NCBI GenBank assembly: GCA_031841125.1
Contig: CM063114.1
Coordinates: forward strand, 46,273,574-46,337,573
Length of the DNA stretch: 64,000 nt
Source of the DNA: Acanthococcus lagerstroemiae
Lineage: Eukaryota > Arthropoda > Insecta > Hemiptera > Eriococcidae
Direction: 5' to 3'
Every line of letters starts with the position of its first letter. The first letter of the stretch is position 1. The notes under the pieces were generated by a model. That model saw only the letters and a program-made list of their open reading frames with translations, made no database searches and was not told where the DNA came from. The translations under genes and the position numbers were made by a program. This document shows, piece by piece, positions 10,600-20,787 of the stretch.

Positions 10600-11990
10600 T
10601 CGTTATAGGTAACCCAATGATCAAATTTCGGTAATAAATTATTAAATTTTTCGTCACTGGCAAATGGATATTAGATAACTGATTTGTGAAATTTTTTGTA
10701 AGCGATCATTAAAATTTTCGTAATTAATTAATTCAGTTTTAATCAGATTCCTGGTAAGTGGTTTGTGAAATTTCTAATAATTGAATACAGTACGTCAAAA
10801 TCCAATTTTTGGTATTCGAGTACCTAATCAATTTTCTGATAATTTATTTATTGAAATTCTTAATAATCGATGAATCAAATTTGTTTATAACGGGTAATTA
10901 AGAATTGATAAAATTTGTGATTTTGAACCATTATCTTATAATTTGCGATAGTCAAATTTCTAATAAAATAACGTCTCTTATACTCGCAGTTGATCAAATT
11001 AGTTGAATTGTGGTGCTGAATAAGGCCTGTCAGCGTGTTTGGTGTGTTTGTGTGTGTGTGGGTGGGGGGGGGAGGAGTCTAGAAATACTAATTAGGATAA
11101 AAATTTTCTGTCCAAGCCGAAAAATTGCTTGCTCTTTTTACACTTTGCTGGCCGACAGTACTCAAAATGCTGACAACAAATTAACGAATTTCCTTGTTTT
11201 TCTGACTAATTGTCTAAAATGCCGAGTAAATGGTTGAATTTGCCAAAAAATTGCTGCCCCGAAAATTTGAGGATGTGTATCACCCTTCTTCACTTCGCTC
11301 TTAGCTGAATCGATAGGTTAAAACTCAGTTCATCAAACTTTCCATTATTGGATAATTGCATCATGGACTGTTATAGTTATTTGAATTGTTGATAAATTAC
11401 AAAGTGTTCATAATCAATTAACAAGTATTTATTATTTCATTAATCCAATTTTCGATAGTTAATCGATATTTAATTGGTATAATCACTGATAATTGATTAA
11501 TCAAATTATTCAATGATTGTATAATTAAATTAGTATAATTATTTGATCTTGTTAATCGAAAAACTGATTTGTTAATTGTCATTCATCATTTTTTTTCATA
11601 ATATGGTAATGATTGATGAAACTGATTGTTGATTATGGTTGAATTGAGTGTGTTTGATGATACATTTATCAAATAATTTAGAATTGATGAAGCAAATTTC
11701 TTATAACTATTTTATTAAATTGTTGATAATATGCTCATCTAGTTGTTCATAATTCATTAATCGAATTTTGGATTATTAGTTACTCAAATGGGTGATAAAT
11801 AATTCGTTAAATTTTGTCATCGATGAATCAAACTTTTGTCGTATGACTAGTTAACCTTATGTTTATTAATTAATTAACTTGGTGCAAATATTGTTGATAA
11901 TTGACTTATTAAATTGTCAGCAATTGATTATTAAAATCGCTGATAATTATTCAGTTGAATTGTTGATAAACAGTCAATCAATTTTTTGGT
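10600..11990. repeat. AT-rich degenerate array with palindromic TTGATTAATCAA-like core
   Basis: For 1.4 kb the sequence keeps returning to words such as TTGATAATTGATTAATCAAA and AATTGTTGATAATT at irregular ~25-40-bp spacing. The core is its own reverse complement, so both strands look alike. A short GT/G-rich patch (11038-11075) and about 200 bases of ordinary sequence interrupt it. A second array of the same kind lies at 34150-36010. Confidence 0.7.
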
Positions 11991-12364
11991 ATTAAAATAA
12001 TCAGCTTGAAGATAATTTCATGTTTCGTGTTTTTATCGCATCCTGTTTGCGAGAATCTGAAAATCGACATGAAAAGACAGGAAAATGAAAAAATATTCAG
12101 TCTAGTTCCTCCCCCCAGTGTAAAAAATTTTTTGAGAAAGTCGTAATGAAACGAAAATTTGAAAACCAATGAATTCACTTTCTGGAACACCCTGTCATCG
12201 GGTTTTTCTTCGGCTCCCTTCTCCTTTGCAAATGTAGATAAGGTTGAATGAAAGGAACTTCCTAGGTTTTGGGGGAAGAGTAACTAAGCCACGAAATGTG
12301 AAAAAAATCGAAAGATCGCATAATAATTACTATCGCGTTACGAAAGAGTCCATTGTTTTCAAAT
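11991..12364. other. Unassigned spacer
   Basis: No gene recognised; the minus frame at 11978-12190 has no family resemblance. Confidence 0.5.
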
Positions 12365-14079
12365 CAGGGTATCTACAGGTTCAAGTGAGTCAAGTAAAAG
12401 TCAAGTAGTAAAGTAAAAGTCGAGTATTTTCTCAAAATTCTTCTATAGGTCAAGTAATATTAATTATATGAATGACTAGGAATGATGAATGAACTAAAAA
12501 ATGACAAAGCTAGAAGTAAAAACTTTTGTTCCAATTTTCAATAATTGAGGAGCACACTTCCAAAGCGACCTAACTGCAAAATTATGAATTCTCGAGTTTT
12601 TGTTTTCAACGACAAATTTTTCTTGAAGATTTAACTTATTGATACCTACCTTAAAAAATCCATTACCTACTTTACTGTTTTGCTTATAAAGTGTTTTGTT
12701 TGTTCTTCTCAAAACTAAGACCTTGCGGTTAGGTTACTTTGAAAGTGAGCTCCTCAATTGCTATTTGATCTCCTTCATTATTTGCGCCATATAGCGTATG
12801 AGACTAATTTTGCAGTTTTACGATTTGCCTGAACTGCTTGCATGTTTTTGCATAAGGCGCGCTTTTTCGCAGTCCTATATAAAGTCAAATTTATAGGCTG
12901 GGACGTACTAAAGAGTTTATCCGGAGTGGGGGGAGGGATTGTGAAAAACCCAACTGACTCAACTCAAAATTCCCAAATATCAAAGCCAAAAATAAAAAAC
13001 TTTTGACTTGTTGGATTTTCCCAACTTCTCCACTCAATTCCCAAGTGTCAAAGCTAGCAAAAAAAAATAAAAAAAAAATCTTGACTGATTTATTGGATTT
13101 TTTTCAACTGATGACTCAACTCGAAACTCCCAAATATCAAAGCAAAGAAAAAACTTTTCTTTTGACTCGTTGGATTTTCCCTGCTTCTCCACTCAATTCC
13201 CAAGTGTTAAAGCTAGCAAGAAAAAAAAAGAAGAAAAAAAAACTTTTTATTGACTTATTGGATTTTTCCAACTGATGCTGACTCAACTCAGAAGTCCCAA
13301 ATATCAAAGTAAAAAAAAAAAAACTTTTGACTTGTTGGATTTTCCCTACTTCTCCACTCAATTCCCAAGTGTTAAAGCTAGCAAGAAAAAAAAAAGAAGG
13401 AAAAAAAAACAACATTTTATTGACTTATTGGATTTTTCCAACTGATGCTGACTCAACTCAGAAGTCCCAAATATCAAAGTAAAAAAAAAAAAACTTTTGA
13501 CTTGTTGGATTTTCCCTACTTCTCCACTCAATTCCCAAGTGTCAAAGCTAGCAAAAAAAAAAATCTTGATTGATTTATTGGATTTTTTCAACTGATGACT
13601 CAACTCGAAACTCCCAAATATCAAAGCAAAGAAAAAACTTTTCTTTTGACTTGTTGGATTTTCCCTGCTTCTCCACTCAATTCCCAAGTGTTAAAGCTAG
13701 CTAGAAAAAAAAGAAGAAAAAAAAGAAGAAAAAAAAACTTTTTATTGACTTATTGGATTTTTCCAACTGATGCTGACTCAACTCGGAATTCCCAAACATC
13801 AAAGTAAAAAAAAAAAAAAACCTTTCGACTTGTTAGATTTTTCCAACTTCTCAACTCAATTCCCAAAAGTGCCAAAGCAAATTTAAAAAATAGAAAGACT
13901 TTTGACTTGTTGGGTTTTCTCAACTCCGCGTGACTGAAATTGTAAATTTTTCCAACTGCTCCTACCGGGGGGTGGGAGTGGTAATTGTCTCCTACTTCCT
14001 ACTCCCTGTCGGTACGTCCCTGTTTATAGGTCAAATAAAAGTCAAGTATTTTGATTTTCCAAATTGTGTAGACACCCTG
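12365..14079. mobile_element. 1.7-kb unit with inverted ends carrying a tandem array
   Basis: The left end CAGGGTATCTACA (12365-12377) and right end TGTAGACACCCTG (14067-14079) are inverted copies differing at one base. Just inside, both ends carry TATAGGTCAA-TA and AAGTCAAGTA/AAGTCGAGTATTTT words. CAGGGTGTCTAC is a common terminus among animal non-autonomous DNA elements. No target duplication could be confirmed. The interior is dominated by the tandem array at 12930-13915, and the unit encodes nothing recognisable. Confidence 0.6.
12930..13915 (+). repeat. Dimeric tandem array (two ~80-bp monomers per ~160-bp unit)
   Basis: The word CTTTTGACTTG (with variants) starts units at 13000, 13159, 13324, 13494, 13643, 13822 and 13899, so the main period is about 150-180 bp and the last one is a half unit. 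Each unit holds two related monomers. One contains CTTGTTGGATTTTCCCTACT and CTCAATTCCCAAGTG; the other contains CTTATTGGATTTTTCCAACT and CTCAACTC-x-x-AA-x-TCCCAAATA. Both end in TCAAAG- or TTAAAG-type words followed by a variable A-rich spacer, which explains the length variation. All open frames here are by-products of the repeat on either strand. Confidence 0.85.
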
Positions 14080-14700
14080 CAGATATATGACCATGTATAT
14101 CGATCGATACTCTTAAATTGAAGTCTCTTCCGCCATAATTTTCCAGATCCTAACCACCTTTTTAGTTTCATAGCATTTGTCGTTAGATATGCTGCAGCTT
14201 CTTCACCGAAGTTCCAGAATTAATTTTAATAGTTATTTTCCCTCCCCTTAAACTATTCAGGCTCCACGAGGGAGGAGCTAATTCCGGTTACTCTAGTTTT
14301 CCTCGAGTTCCAAATTGTTTACGAGATTCTAAAGTAAATATTTTGGACAGGATAGCCAACTAAGCTCTGAGTCGCTGGTTTCGAATATTGCCTCAGATTT
14401 TTAGCGGACCCCTTCCAGAGAACTGTCGTAATACGAATTCAGCTTCTCCGGCGAAAAATTGCACGAAGTATCGAAATAGGGGTGGTTTTATATCGCTGAT
14501 TTCGAATATCGCTTCCGATTTTTAATCTGGACTAAATTTAAGCTCCTGTGCTTTTTCAGTTGAGAAATTTTTACGGCCTTATTTTCTATTAGCAACACTC
14601 TGGATGAATAAAACTGTATTTTTACCCTATTCGATGGCTCTAATTAGAAAGGGTGAATTTCGAGTCAACCATTGCTTGTCCTATACTCTTGCTACCTCAT
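14080..14700. other. Unassigned sequence
   Basis: No gene recognised. Two loosely similar stretches (around 14370-14420 and 14490-14530: GCTG-TTTCGAATATTGC) suggest another degenerate tandem repeat of about 120 bp. Confidence 0.45.
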
Positions 14701-14800
14701 TGGTCGCACCAGGAGGGATAGGATCCAGAAAGTACCCCTAAAATCGAATGCAGCGACCTCGAAAACCTACAAGCCAGTTTTCGAATTTTATTCTTTCATG
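14701..14800 (+). repeat. Single copy of the ~125-bp dispersed repeat family
   Basis: Contains GGATCCAGAAAGTACCCC, AAAATCGAATGCAGCGACCT and CGAAAACCTACAAG in the same order as the units at 10000-10480. Confidence 0.55.
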
Positions 14801-14834
14801 CCCCCTTCACGGTCGGCATTAAGTTACATAAAGA

Positions 14835-14925
14835 AACATCTATGAAGTCGTTAATTGACATCGCACCACGCTGCACTCCAAAGAGCGCGTTTTCATTTCC
14901 ATCATTAAATTTTTACACCCCTTCT
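14835..14925 (+). repeat. Dispersed repeat shared with 57035-57125
   Basis: GTCGTTAATTGACATCGCA, then GCACTCCAAAGAGCGCGTTT and TCATTTCCAT match GTCGTCAATTGACATCGCA, GCACTTCATAGAGTGCGTTT and TCATTTTCAT at 57035-57125. Roughly 80% identity over ~90 bases; no coding potential. Confidence 0.75.
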
Positions 14926-15039
14926 GCCACAGCTCCATAAGCACACGATAGTAAAAGAAAAAAAGTTTGTTGAGTAATTGACAATATTCGCCGCTCACGA
15001 TGTTCGAAAAATTTGACCTCCCCCCCCCCCTGCATGTGT

Positions 15040-15134
15040 AATTTGTATTTGAAGGGTCTGAAAACTTGGGAAAATTACCCTAGAAAACCTGGAAAAGTTA
15101 GGGAAAATCATTTTCGAACAAGAATGGACACCCT
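15040..15134. repeat. One end of a CAGGGTGTCC-type inverted-repeat element
   Basis: The stretch has CTGGAAAAGTTAGGGAAAAT-like words and ends in GGACACCCTG (15125-15134), the reverse complement of a CAGGGTGTCC terminus. AAACCTGGAAAA-type words next to such a terminus recur in many animal MITEs. The other end is not found nearby, so it is a remnant. An 11-base C run lies at 15020-15030. Confidence 0.4.
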
Positions 15135-15291
15135 GGTGTGTTACCAATAGAACTTCGCGGCTTGATCTACAGCAGCAGAAACAGTGAATCACTGTAGGTC
15201 CATGGTAGTATCTGCTAGCTCATCCTAGGTTCTGTTGAACGAATGCAGTATTGCCATGCATGTTCTACATGGCGTGTCGTGATTTGTTGTA
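15135..15291. other. Unassigned spacer
   Basis: Nothing recognised. Confidence 0.5.
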
Positions 15292-15597
15292 TCAGCTCTC
15301 ATGTCTCAAGCGAGAGTCCCATGGTACAGCACTCTCCCCTAAAATTTTTGCGTGTGGGCTGATGAGAATTTCTTCAGTTGATGGATTGTTTACGTAGGAA
15401 GAGTTGTTTCCTGTATACAACATTTTCCATTCGGGAGCGCCTCTGCTTTGAATATATGAACCAATAGGAACAGTGAAGGAATAATTCTGCAAATGCAAAC
15501 TAAATTTAGAATATGGAATAACAGAATGTATAAATTTTCTGAACTCGATAAGAGCCTGTCTGCGTGTTTGTAATGGCTTACGCCTAGGGTTCTCCAT
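15292..15597 (-). CDS. Unassigned 101-codon open frame
   Basis: The minus-strand frame has a balanced, protein-like composition: basic start (MENPRRKPLQTRRQALIEF), mixed middle and polar end. It has no low-complexity or repeat origin. I recognise no domain, signal peptide or membrane segment. A stop codon lies immediately upstream of the ATG. A second minus frame (15390-15647) overlaps it. It could be a fragment of a host gene exon or of an unknown element; chance cannot be excluded. Confidence 0.2.
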   Translation of the reverse strand: MENPRRKPLQTRRQALIEFRKFIHSVIPYSKFSLHLQNYSFTVPIGSYIQSRGAPEWKMLYTGNNSSYVNNPSTEEILISPHAKILGESAVPWDSRLRHES

Positions 15598-15649
15598 TTA
15601 ATGCTGTTTGTAATCAGCTCGATACATTTACAAGTCCACAGTGCCACAC

Positions 15650-16660
15650 ATACATGGTAAACGACAATTGGATGAACACGAACTGAATTGGAAACCTCCA
15701 GTAAATGAGTTTTAACGAGTTTTTGAAATGCCGAATGTAAAACCAGCGAACTCGGATCGGGCTAGCGCCTTCCACGGTTAGAATTTTGATTAAAAATTAA
15801 AAACCAACCACTCGATAAATAATATAAAGCGAATGAATTATTAAAAATTAAAAATAGTTATATTGGTCGCAGTTTGAAGTTTATTTGGCTGCGAGCTATG
15901 TACAGTAGAAAAAAAAAAGTGGTTAAATATTAATTGCTTTTCAGTGTAAACTAAAAGTTATTGCTTAACTTATTCTAAGTACGACACTCGTCGGATGCAA
16001 AACTTTTATGCGAACGCGGAGGCTCGGAAACTTTAGATAGCACTGAAGAGAAATTTAATTTCGAGAATTTTGCGAGCCGGAGAGGAAAAAAGAAAAAGAA
16101 ACGTGAGACTGCGCGGCGTCAGAAGTGTCGTTTCGCGTCATTAATTTTTTGCGTCAGTCGGTTAGCGCCGACGATTTTCTTAATCGCGCGAAATCGAATG
16201 CTGGGTGCTGAATATTCGAGGCCCGAAATTGCGACCCGATGCGAGTTGTCTTCGATGTAAGATGGCCCTGAAACAAATGGTCGCGTGTGAAGGTGAGATA
16301 TAGAAAGAGACAACAAAAGCGAGCGAGATTTTCTCGTTTTTGCGTATTCAAACGAAGAAACACGAACCATATTTCTGATGCCAGAGAATTTCCGCATGAT
16401 TTACCTTCGTCGTTTCCAAAAATGATGTTTTAAGTATCGCGTCGTCAACCAAACAAAAAAAGAATAAAAAGAGACACTGGAAATGATTTTTCAACGAGCC
16501 TAGCTTTCCTATTCGTATGTCGAGACAGTTTTTGTCGTAAGCACTTCTACCTTGACGAATATTTTGGATTGCAGTCGAGTGATCGAGCAGTCTGGGAACT
16601 GTGCTCATCTTTTGAGTTTTGGTGATCGTTAAAATCATTTCTGATTGTTGTGGTACACGA
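15650..16660. other. Unassigned sequence
   Basis: No gene recognised. Open frames at 16119-16638 on the minus strand overlap each other in several frames and resemble nothing known. CG content is higher than in the flanking AT arrays. Confidence 0.45.
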
Positions 16661-16669
16661 GGACAGACT

Positions 16670-16745
16670 AAAATTGAATGATCGAGGAACTCGAATACCT
16701 GGGCCAGCTAATATCATTCGTTAGTGGAAGGGAGAAAGAACTAGT
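16670..16745 (+). pseudogene. Tiny RTE-like LINE fragment
   Basis: About 25 codons read EYLGQLISFVSGREKEL, the conserved YLGQ-x-(I/V)SF-x4-REKEL segment also present at 54500-54560 and 27725-27775. It is cut off abruptly where the gypsy LTR remnant begins, so the LTR element or a later recombination removed the rest. Confidence 0.7.
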
Positions 16746-16803
16746 TAGTTTTGCGGTGTTTTCGCGTGGAATGAACGTCGTTATTCCATATCTCTTGCGT
16801 CTA
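16745..16803 (+). mobile_element. Remnant of the 5' LTR (R/U5 part) of a Ty3/gypsy element
   Basis: Matches 20759-20816 of the 3' LTR at most positions, including GAACGTCGTTATTCCATATC shared with one change. The polyadenylation word AATAAA of the 3' copy is AATGAA here. Only the R/U5 portion survives. It is followed within about 100 bases by protease sequence, so primer-binding site and gag are missing. Confidence 0.8.
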
Positions 16804-16849
16804 GACTGTGGTGTTGCTCGCCGATCGTCTCCAGTTGTTTTTAAAGAAG

Positions 16850-17330
16850 ACCAGTCAATCGTTGCTGTCACGAGAACGTTGCAGCATGACGCCTCAAGCA
16901 ACTATGTGAAAGAAAAGCTTGGTTGGAAGACAGTACTCTTCTGTGTCGACACTAGGGCATCGCACTCGATCGAGCTAGTTCCATCACAGGGTTGGACCAG
17001 CAGAAGCGGTATGTTCTGCAAACGGCTACGGAAGAAACGATGCCAGTGTATGAGACAGTTCGGCTCCGTTTTCCTCGAGCAGGAGTTTCTGCTGGCTGAT
17101 ATTCAGGATGCTGCGATCCTTAGCTTGGACATGATGGTGCAGCATGGGCTGATCATCGACCCTGAGCGGCAGATACTGAAGTATCTTCGAGAAGGTTACC
17201 TACTTTGGGCGGCAGAAGCCAGGAAACTGCCGAAGGGACAGACCGTTTCAATACCAAGAGACGAGAGAGGATCATCGGAATTCGACTAGAGAGATGTAAT
17301 ATGAGATTCGAAGCCATCAAAGAGGAAGGC
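16850..17330 (+). pseudogene. Ty3/gypsy aspartic protease region (inactive)
   Basis: The frame gives LFCVDTRASHS at about 16937-16970, where the retroviral-type aspartic protease should read D-T/S-G-A. The active-site glycine is an arginine, so catalysis should be lost. About 65 residues later LEQEFLLADIQDAAILSLDM matches the second half of a gypsy protease (hydrophobic strand plus G/SxDM flap-distal motif). The enzyme normally cuts the Gag-Pol precursor. The upstream gag is absent. The frame stops at 17289, about 40 bases before the reverse transcriptase frame. Confidence 0.8.
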
Positions 17331-18140
17331 GATGGAGGCTCTTCTGAAGGATTATTGGAAGATCTTTGCCAAGAATAGCGACGATTATGGCCGGACAGAA
17401 TTGGTACAACATCGGATTGATACTAGGGACAGCCCGCCTATCAAGCAATGCCCTCGGAGAGTCTCGTTGGCAAGACACGAGGAAGTGAACCAGATGATCA
17501 ATGATCTGCATCGACAGGGTGTTATCGAGTCATCTTTAAAACCATGGACCCCATTGTGTTGGTACCAAAGAAGGAAGGTACAACACGGTTGTGTATGGAT
17601 TATCATCGGGGCTGAATGATGTGACTTGGGAAGACATGCTACTCATTGCCGTGGATTGACCATATGCTGGATCTACTGGGTGGACGCGAGTAGTATAACA
17701 CTGTGAACTTCAAGAGTTGTTACCAGCAAGTGGTCCTCCATCCAGAAGATAAAGAGAAGACAGCGTTCTCTACTAGTTCCGGACTCTGGCAGTACACAGT
17801 GATGCTCTTTGGACTGTGTAATGCGTCGGCTACGTTTCAGCGTTTGATGGAGACAGTCCTGCGAGGCCTACTAGGCAAGATCTGCCTAGTGTACTTCAAT
17901 GATGTGGTGATCTTTAGAGGATCCATCCTGCCACAACACGTATATAAAGTCAGACAGGTGTTCTTCAGGTTCCAGAGTGCCGGGTTAAAGCTTTCACCCA
18001 AGAACTGTTCTCTGGCCCAGAAGGAGGTACAATTTTTGGGCCATGCCATCTCCAAAGAAAGAATCCGGACAAATCCAGGTAAGCTATCTGCAGTGGAAAA
18101 TTGGCCAGTTCCAGTGAACAAGTGTCAGACTGGGAGTTCC
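17330..18140 (+). pseudogene. Ty3/gypsy reverse transcriptase (frameshifted, catalytic residue lost)
   Basis: The region spans the gypsy fingers and palm. HRIDTRDSPPIKQCPRRV and GVIESSLKPW open the domain. After frameshifts near 17550-17700 it resumes with SCYQQVVLHPEDKEKTAFS and MLFGLCNASATFQRLM. The catalytic box at 17892-17903 reads YFND where YxDD is required, so the first catalytic aspartate is asparagine. QFLGHAISKERIRTNP follows and ends the domain. The enzyme would copy the element's RNA into DNA. At least three frame breaks make it a dead copy. Protease upstream and RNase H downstream are in the standard order. Confidence 0.9.
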
Positions 18141-18645
18141 TCGGATGCTGTTCCTATTACCAAAGGAACATCCGAAACTTTGCTGGTATTACCCGACTGC
18201 TGCATCACCTAATGGAAGACCATCGGGAATTTGTCTGGACTGATAAGTGCGCGGAAGCTTTTGAGAAGTTGAAGAAGCTGTTGTGTACGGCTCCAGTTTT
18301 GGCTTTCCCAAAGCCGGAGAAGCCGTTCATTGTGGACCCAAATACCAACGACACAGCTATTGGAGACGTACTTGTCCAGCTGGAAGATGGGAACGAGCGT
18401 GTCATTGCTTACTGCAGCAAGTCTTTTTCAAGCCCTAAGTGGAACTCCTGTGTCACCAGGAGAGAGCTCCTTGCTGTATTCAAGACTTTGCGCCAGTTTC
18501 ACAAGTATTTGTGGGGCCAGAAATTAATTTTTCAGACTGACTATCCGACGTTACAGTGGCTCCTGTCCTTCAAATACTCGGAGGGACAGATTGCGAGGCA
18601 ACTTCAGCAGCTGCAGAAGTATTCCTGTCCGGAAAGGCAATAGCA
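18141..18645 (+). pseudogene. Ty3/gypsy connection and RNase H
   Basis: The frame from about 18128 gives CSYYQRNIRNFAGI (connection), ALKK-type hydrophobic segment and PFIVDPNTNDTAIGDVLVQ. In gypsy RNase H this site carries a catalytic aspartate (family pattern DAS); here it is N. NERVIAYCSKSFSSPKWN and RRELLAVFKTLRQFHKYLWG follow, including the second acidic residue (E of RRELLA). FQTDYPTLQWLL holds the third site (TD). Overlaps the reverse transcriptase reading frame by a -1/+2 shift near 18105-18200. Inactive copy. Confidence 0.9.
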
Positions 18646-18990
18646 ATGGGAACGTGGATGGACTGTCGAGGTGACCATACCAGGTGAACTGCCGATTTTG
18701 TCAGCGACTGGAGAAGAAAGAACTCGGTCCATCAAGCTGGTATCACTGCAGTCTAGTGATGTATTGAAAAAAGATTGGCTGGAGGACGAAATTGTGTTGG
18801 CCGGATTCTGCGAGCAAAGCAATCAAGTGAAAGACCGCCGTGGCAGGAAATCTCAGATCAGTCATGAGAGTTGAAAGCTCTGTGGGCTCAGTGGGACTCG
18901 CTGCGCATCAGTGACGATCTTCTGATGCGCGCTTGGGAGTTGGAAGATGGCACAACAGTGCAAATGCAAGCCATCATTCCACGGAAGAAG
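18646..18990 (+). pseudogene. Linker between RNase H and integrase
   Basis: Frameshifted gypsy pol sequence with little domain structure; stops at 18641, 18872 and elsewhere. Position between RNase H and the HHCC motif is the main evidence. Confidence 0.6.
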
Positions 18991-19615
18991 GTTCTGGAAA
19001 AGTCCTACATGGTGTACATGACCAAGTGTCCGGAGGGCATCTGGGCACCACAAAAACCTTAATACAGATTCGAGAGTGCTTTTTCTGACCGACATACAAG
19101 ATGCGGAAGACTGGTGCCGTCGCTGCACCACTTGTGCTGCAGTGAAAGCGCCAGAAACTCGATCTTGCGGGAGGATGCAGAAGTACGACGTTGGATATCT
19201 ATTTAAACTGGTCGTATTGGATATTGCAGGACCATATCCACCCTCGGATGCTGGAAACCGGTATGTGCTATGTGTGGGCAATTACTTCAGTAAATAGCCT
19301 GAAGTTTACCCGATGCCAACAGAGAATGTAGAGGGCCTGGACGTTGATGGAGAACTGAATCTCGTGGTATGGTGTTCCGGAGCTACATACAAACCAGGGG
19401 AGAAACTTCAAATCCAAGTTGTTCGAAGAAGTATGCCAGCTTTTGGGCATTTGGAAGACGAGAACTACTCCGCTGCATCCGCAATCCGACGGCATTGTTG
19501 AGCAATTTAACTAGACGCTTAAGGAATACCTGGCTAAAGTTGTTGCCGAGCAACAACGAGATTGGGTCCATTGGTCCTGTTGGCCTACACATCAGCCGTC
19601 CATGAGAGTACACAA
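18991..19615 (+). pseudogene. Ty3/gypsy integrase: zinc-binding and catalytic core (interrupted)
   Basis: A shifted frame shows HDQVSGGHLGTTKTL at about 19018-19062, supplying both histidines of the HHCC finger. WCRRCTTCAAVK at about 19111 supplies the cysteines. VVLDIAGPYPPSDAGNRY holds the first core aspartate. The segment for the second aspartate reads NQGRNFKSKLFEE at about 19393, with asparagine in place of the expected aspartate. SDGIVEQFN at about 19485 keeps the glutamate of the DDE triad. The stop in EQFN-x-TLKEY and other breaks disable it. The core ends at a 472-bp insertion beginning at 19616. Confidence 0.88.
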
Positions 19616-20092
19616 TGTGAGGTGCGAAAGTCTGAAATCATAAGCGGCGGTCGAGCGTCGGCTTTACCAGTTGCTCGACCGGCCGTTGAATGAGGAAACG
19701 GGCCGCTAGGAGGGTGAAGGGAGGGTTTTCACCTCGCATTACATAAGCCGTTTCGCCTCTTTGAGGATGATTTTCGATGCTACTCCATATAAAGTCATAA
19801 GGTCAGTGCGGAGTGGAAGTGGCCTGGTTATTATGTTCGGTTTAGATTCTCCTTCAATCCCGAGGAGACGTCGGTGGTGATCTAAGCCAAGGGCCGAGGG
19901 CTGTATTTAGTATTTGTAGGTACATTATTGTTTCCAATTATATTCGTTTTCACTGAACCTCTGACCAGATTATTCAAAATGGTTAGAAGGAGGAGTACTG
20001 TGGGCCGAAACCGTCAAAGAACCTTCATGACCATTTTAGTTTTCTGAGGGGTAGGCGTGGGGTCAAAATACGAAAAGTTTCGCACGCCACAA
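19611..20092. mobile_element. 472-bp insertion inside the integrase, with short inverted ends
   Basis: The integrase reading is lost at 19616 and resumes at about 20098 (AVFGREL, then LPCNLEFGIEPQQ), so 19616-20087 is foreign. GTGCGAAA at 19622-19629 is inverted as TTTCGCAC at 20078-20085. CACAA flanks both sides (19611-19615 and 20088-20092) and may be a 5-bp target duplication. No coding capacity. It behaves like a small non-autonomous DNA element; superfamily not assigned. Confidence 0.65.
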
Positions 20093-20097
20093 CAGCA

Positions 20098-20545
20098 TGC
20101 TGAAGAAAGGCCGTCTTTGGGCGGGAGCTACAATTACCATGCAATCTGGAGTTTGGAATTGAACCTCAACAGCCGCAACTAGTGGACGAGTTTGTTAGCC
20201 AACTGAGGGAAAAGCTCGACTCCACTCATCGCATGGTTAATAATCACTTGCGAATTGCCGGCGACCGGATGGATACTCTCTATGACATCATAGCTAACAA
20301 GGTTGGATTCCAGGCTCAGGACCGTGTCTGGTTTTACAATCCGCGACGAGAGAGAGAGGAAGAATCCCGAAGCTACAGAGTACTCGGGAAGGACCATACA
20401 TCATGCTCAAGCGGATCAACGATGCTGTATACCGAATTTGGAAGCTTGGTGGTGGACGAGCCGAAGTCGTGCACCTTGATCGGTTGGCACTCTTACATGG
20501 TGACCATGAAGAGGATCTGGAGCCTGACCGGGACGTCGAGGCTTA
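20098..20545 (+). pseudogene. Ty3/gypsy integrase C-terminal part with GPY/F-like module
   Basis: From 20122 the frame gives a segment with FVSQLREKLDSTHRMV and QAQDRVWFYNPRRERE, the end of the catalytic domain and the start of the C-terminal module. After a frameshift near 20385 the sequence reads GPYIMLKRINDAVYRIWKL and then AEVVHLDRLALLHG, a GPY/F-type chromatin- and DNA-contacting module of gypsy integrases. This is the last coding part before the polypurine tract (AAGGAGGGG, 20545-20553) and the 3' LTR. Confidence 0.88.
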
Positions 20546-20672
20546 AGGAGGGGACAGCGTGGCGAACGCTTCCGAACATTCGAGATAAGTGAAGAAGGAT
20601 CGACACGTTTCGAGCAACAGAATAGAAGATCGATAATGAGAGCGATGAGGTGTTTCGCCGATGACGCTAGGG

Positions 20673-20705
20673 TATATAAAGGCCACCGGCCGTCGCCGTC
20701 AGTCT
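20673..20705 (+). promoter_or_regulatory. LTR core promoter: TATA box and TCAGT initiator
   Basis: TATATAAA starts at 20673. TCAGT at 20699-20703 matches the arthropod initiator, placing +1 at A20701, 28 bases from the start of the TATA box, the standard spacing for RNA polymerase II. Confidence 0.7.
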
Positions 20706-20781
20706 AGTTTTGTATGTGATAAATTGTGCGTTTTCAACGCGATTTCGCTACTGTGCTTAGTGTTGTGGTGTTTTCGTGTGG

Positions 20782-20787
20782 AATAAA
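20782..20787 (+). terminator. LTR polyadenylation signal AATAAA
   Basis: AATAAA sits 81 bases after the predicted LTR start site, in the expected R/U5 region. The 5' copy has AATGAA. Confidence 0.65.

Noticed and set aside
10600..11990. Possible CRISPR-like array in the AT-rich repeat
   Set aside because: Repeats are degenerate, spacing is irregular and there are no unique spacers; the genome is eukaryotic.
13003..13807. Several open frames of 70-109 codons on both strands
   Set aside because: They are translations of the dimeric tandem array; the same peptide words repeat with every unit on either strand.
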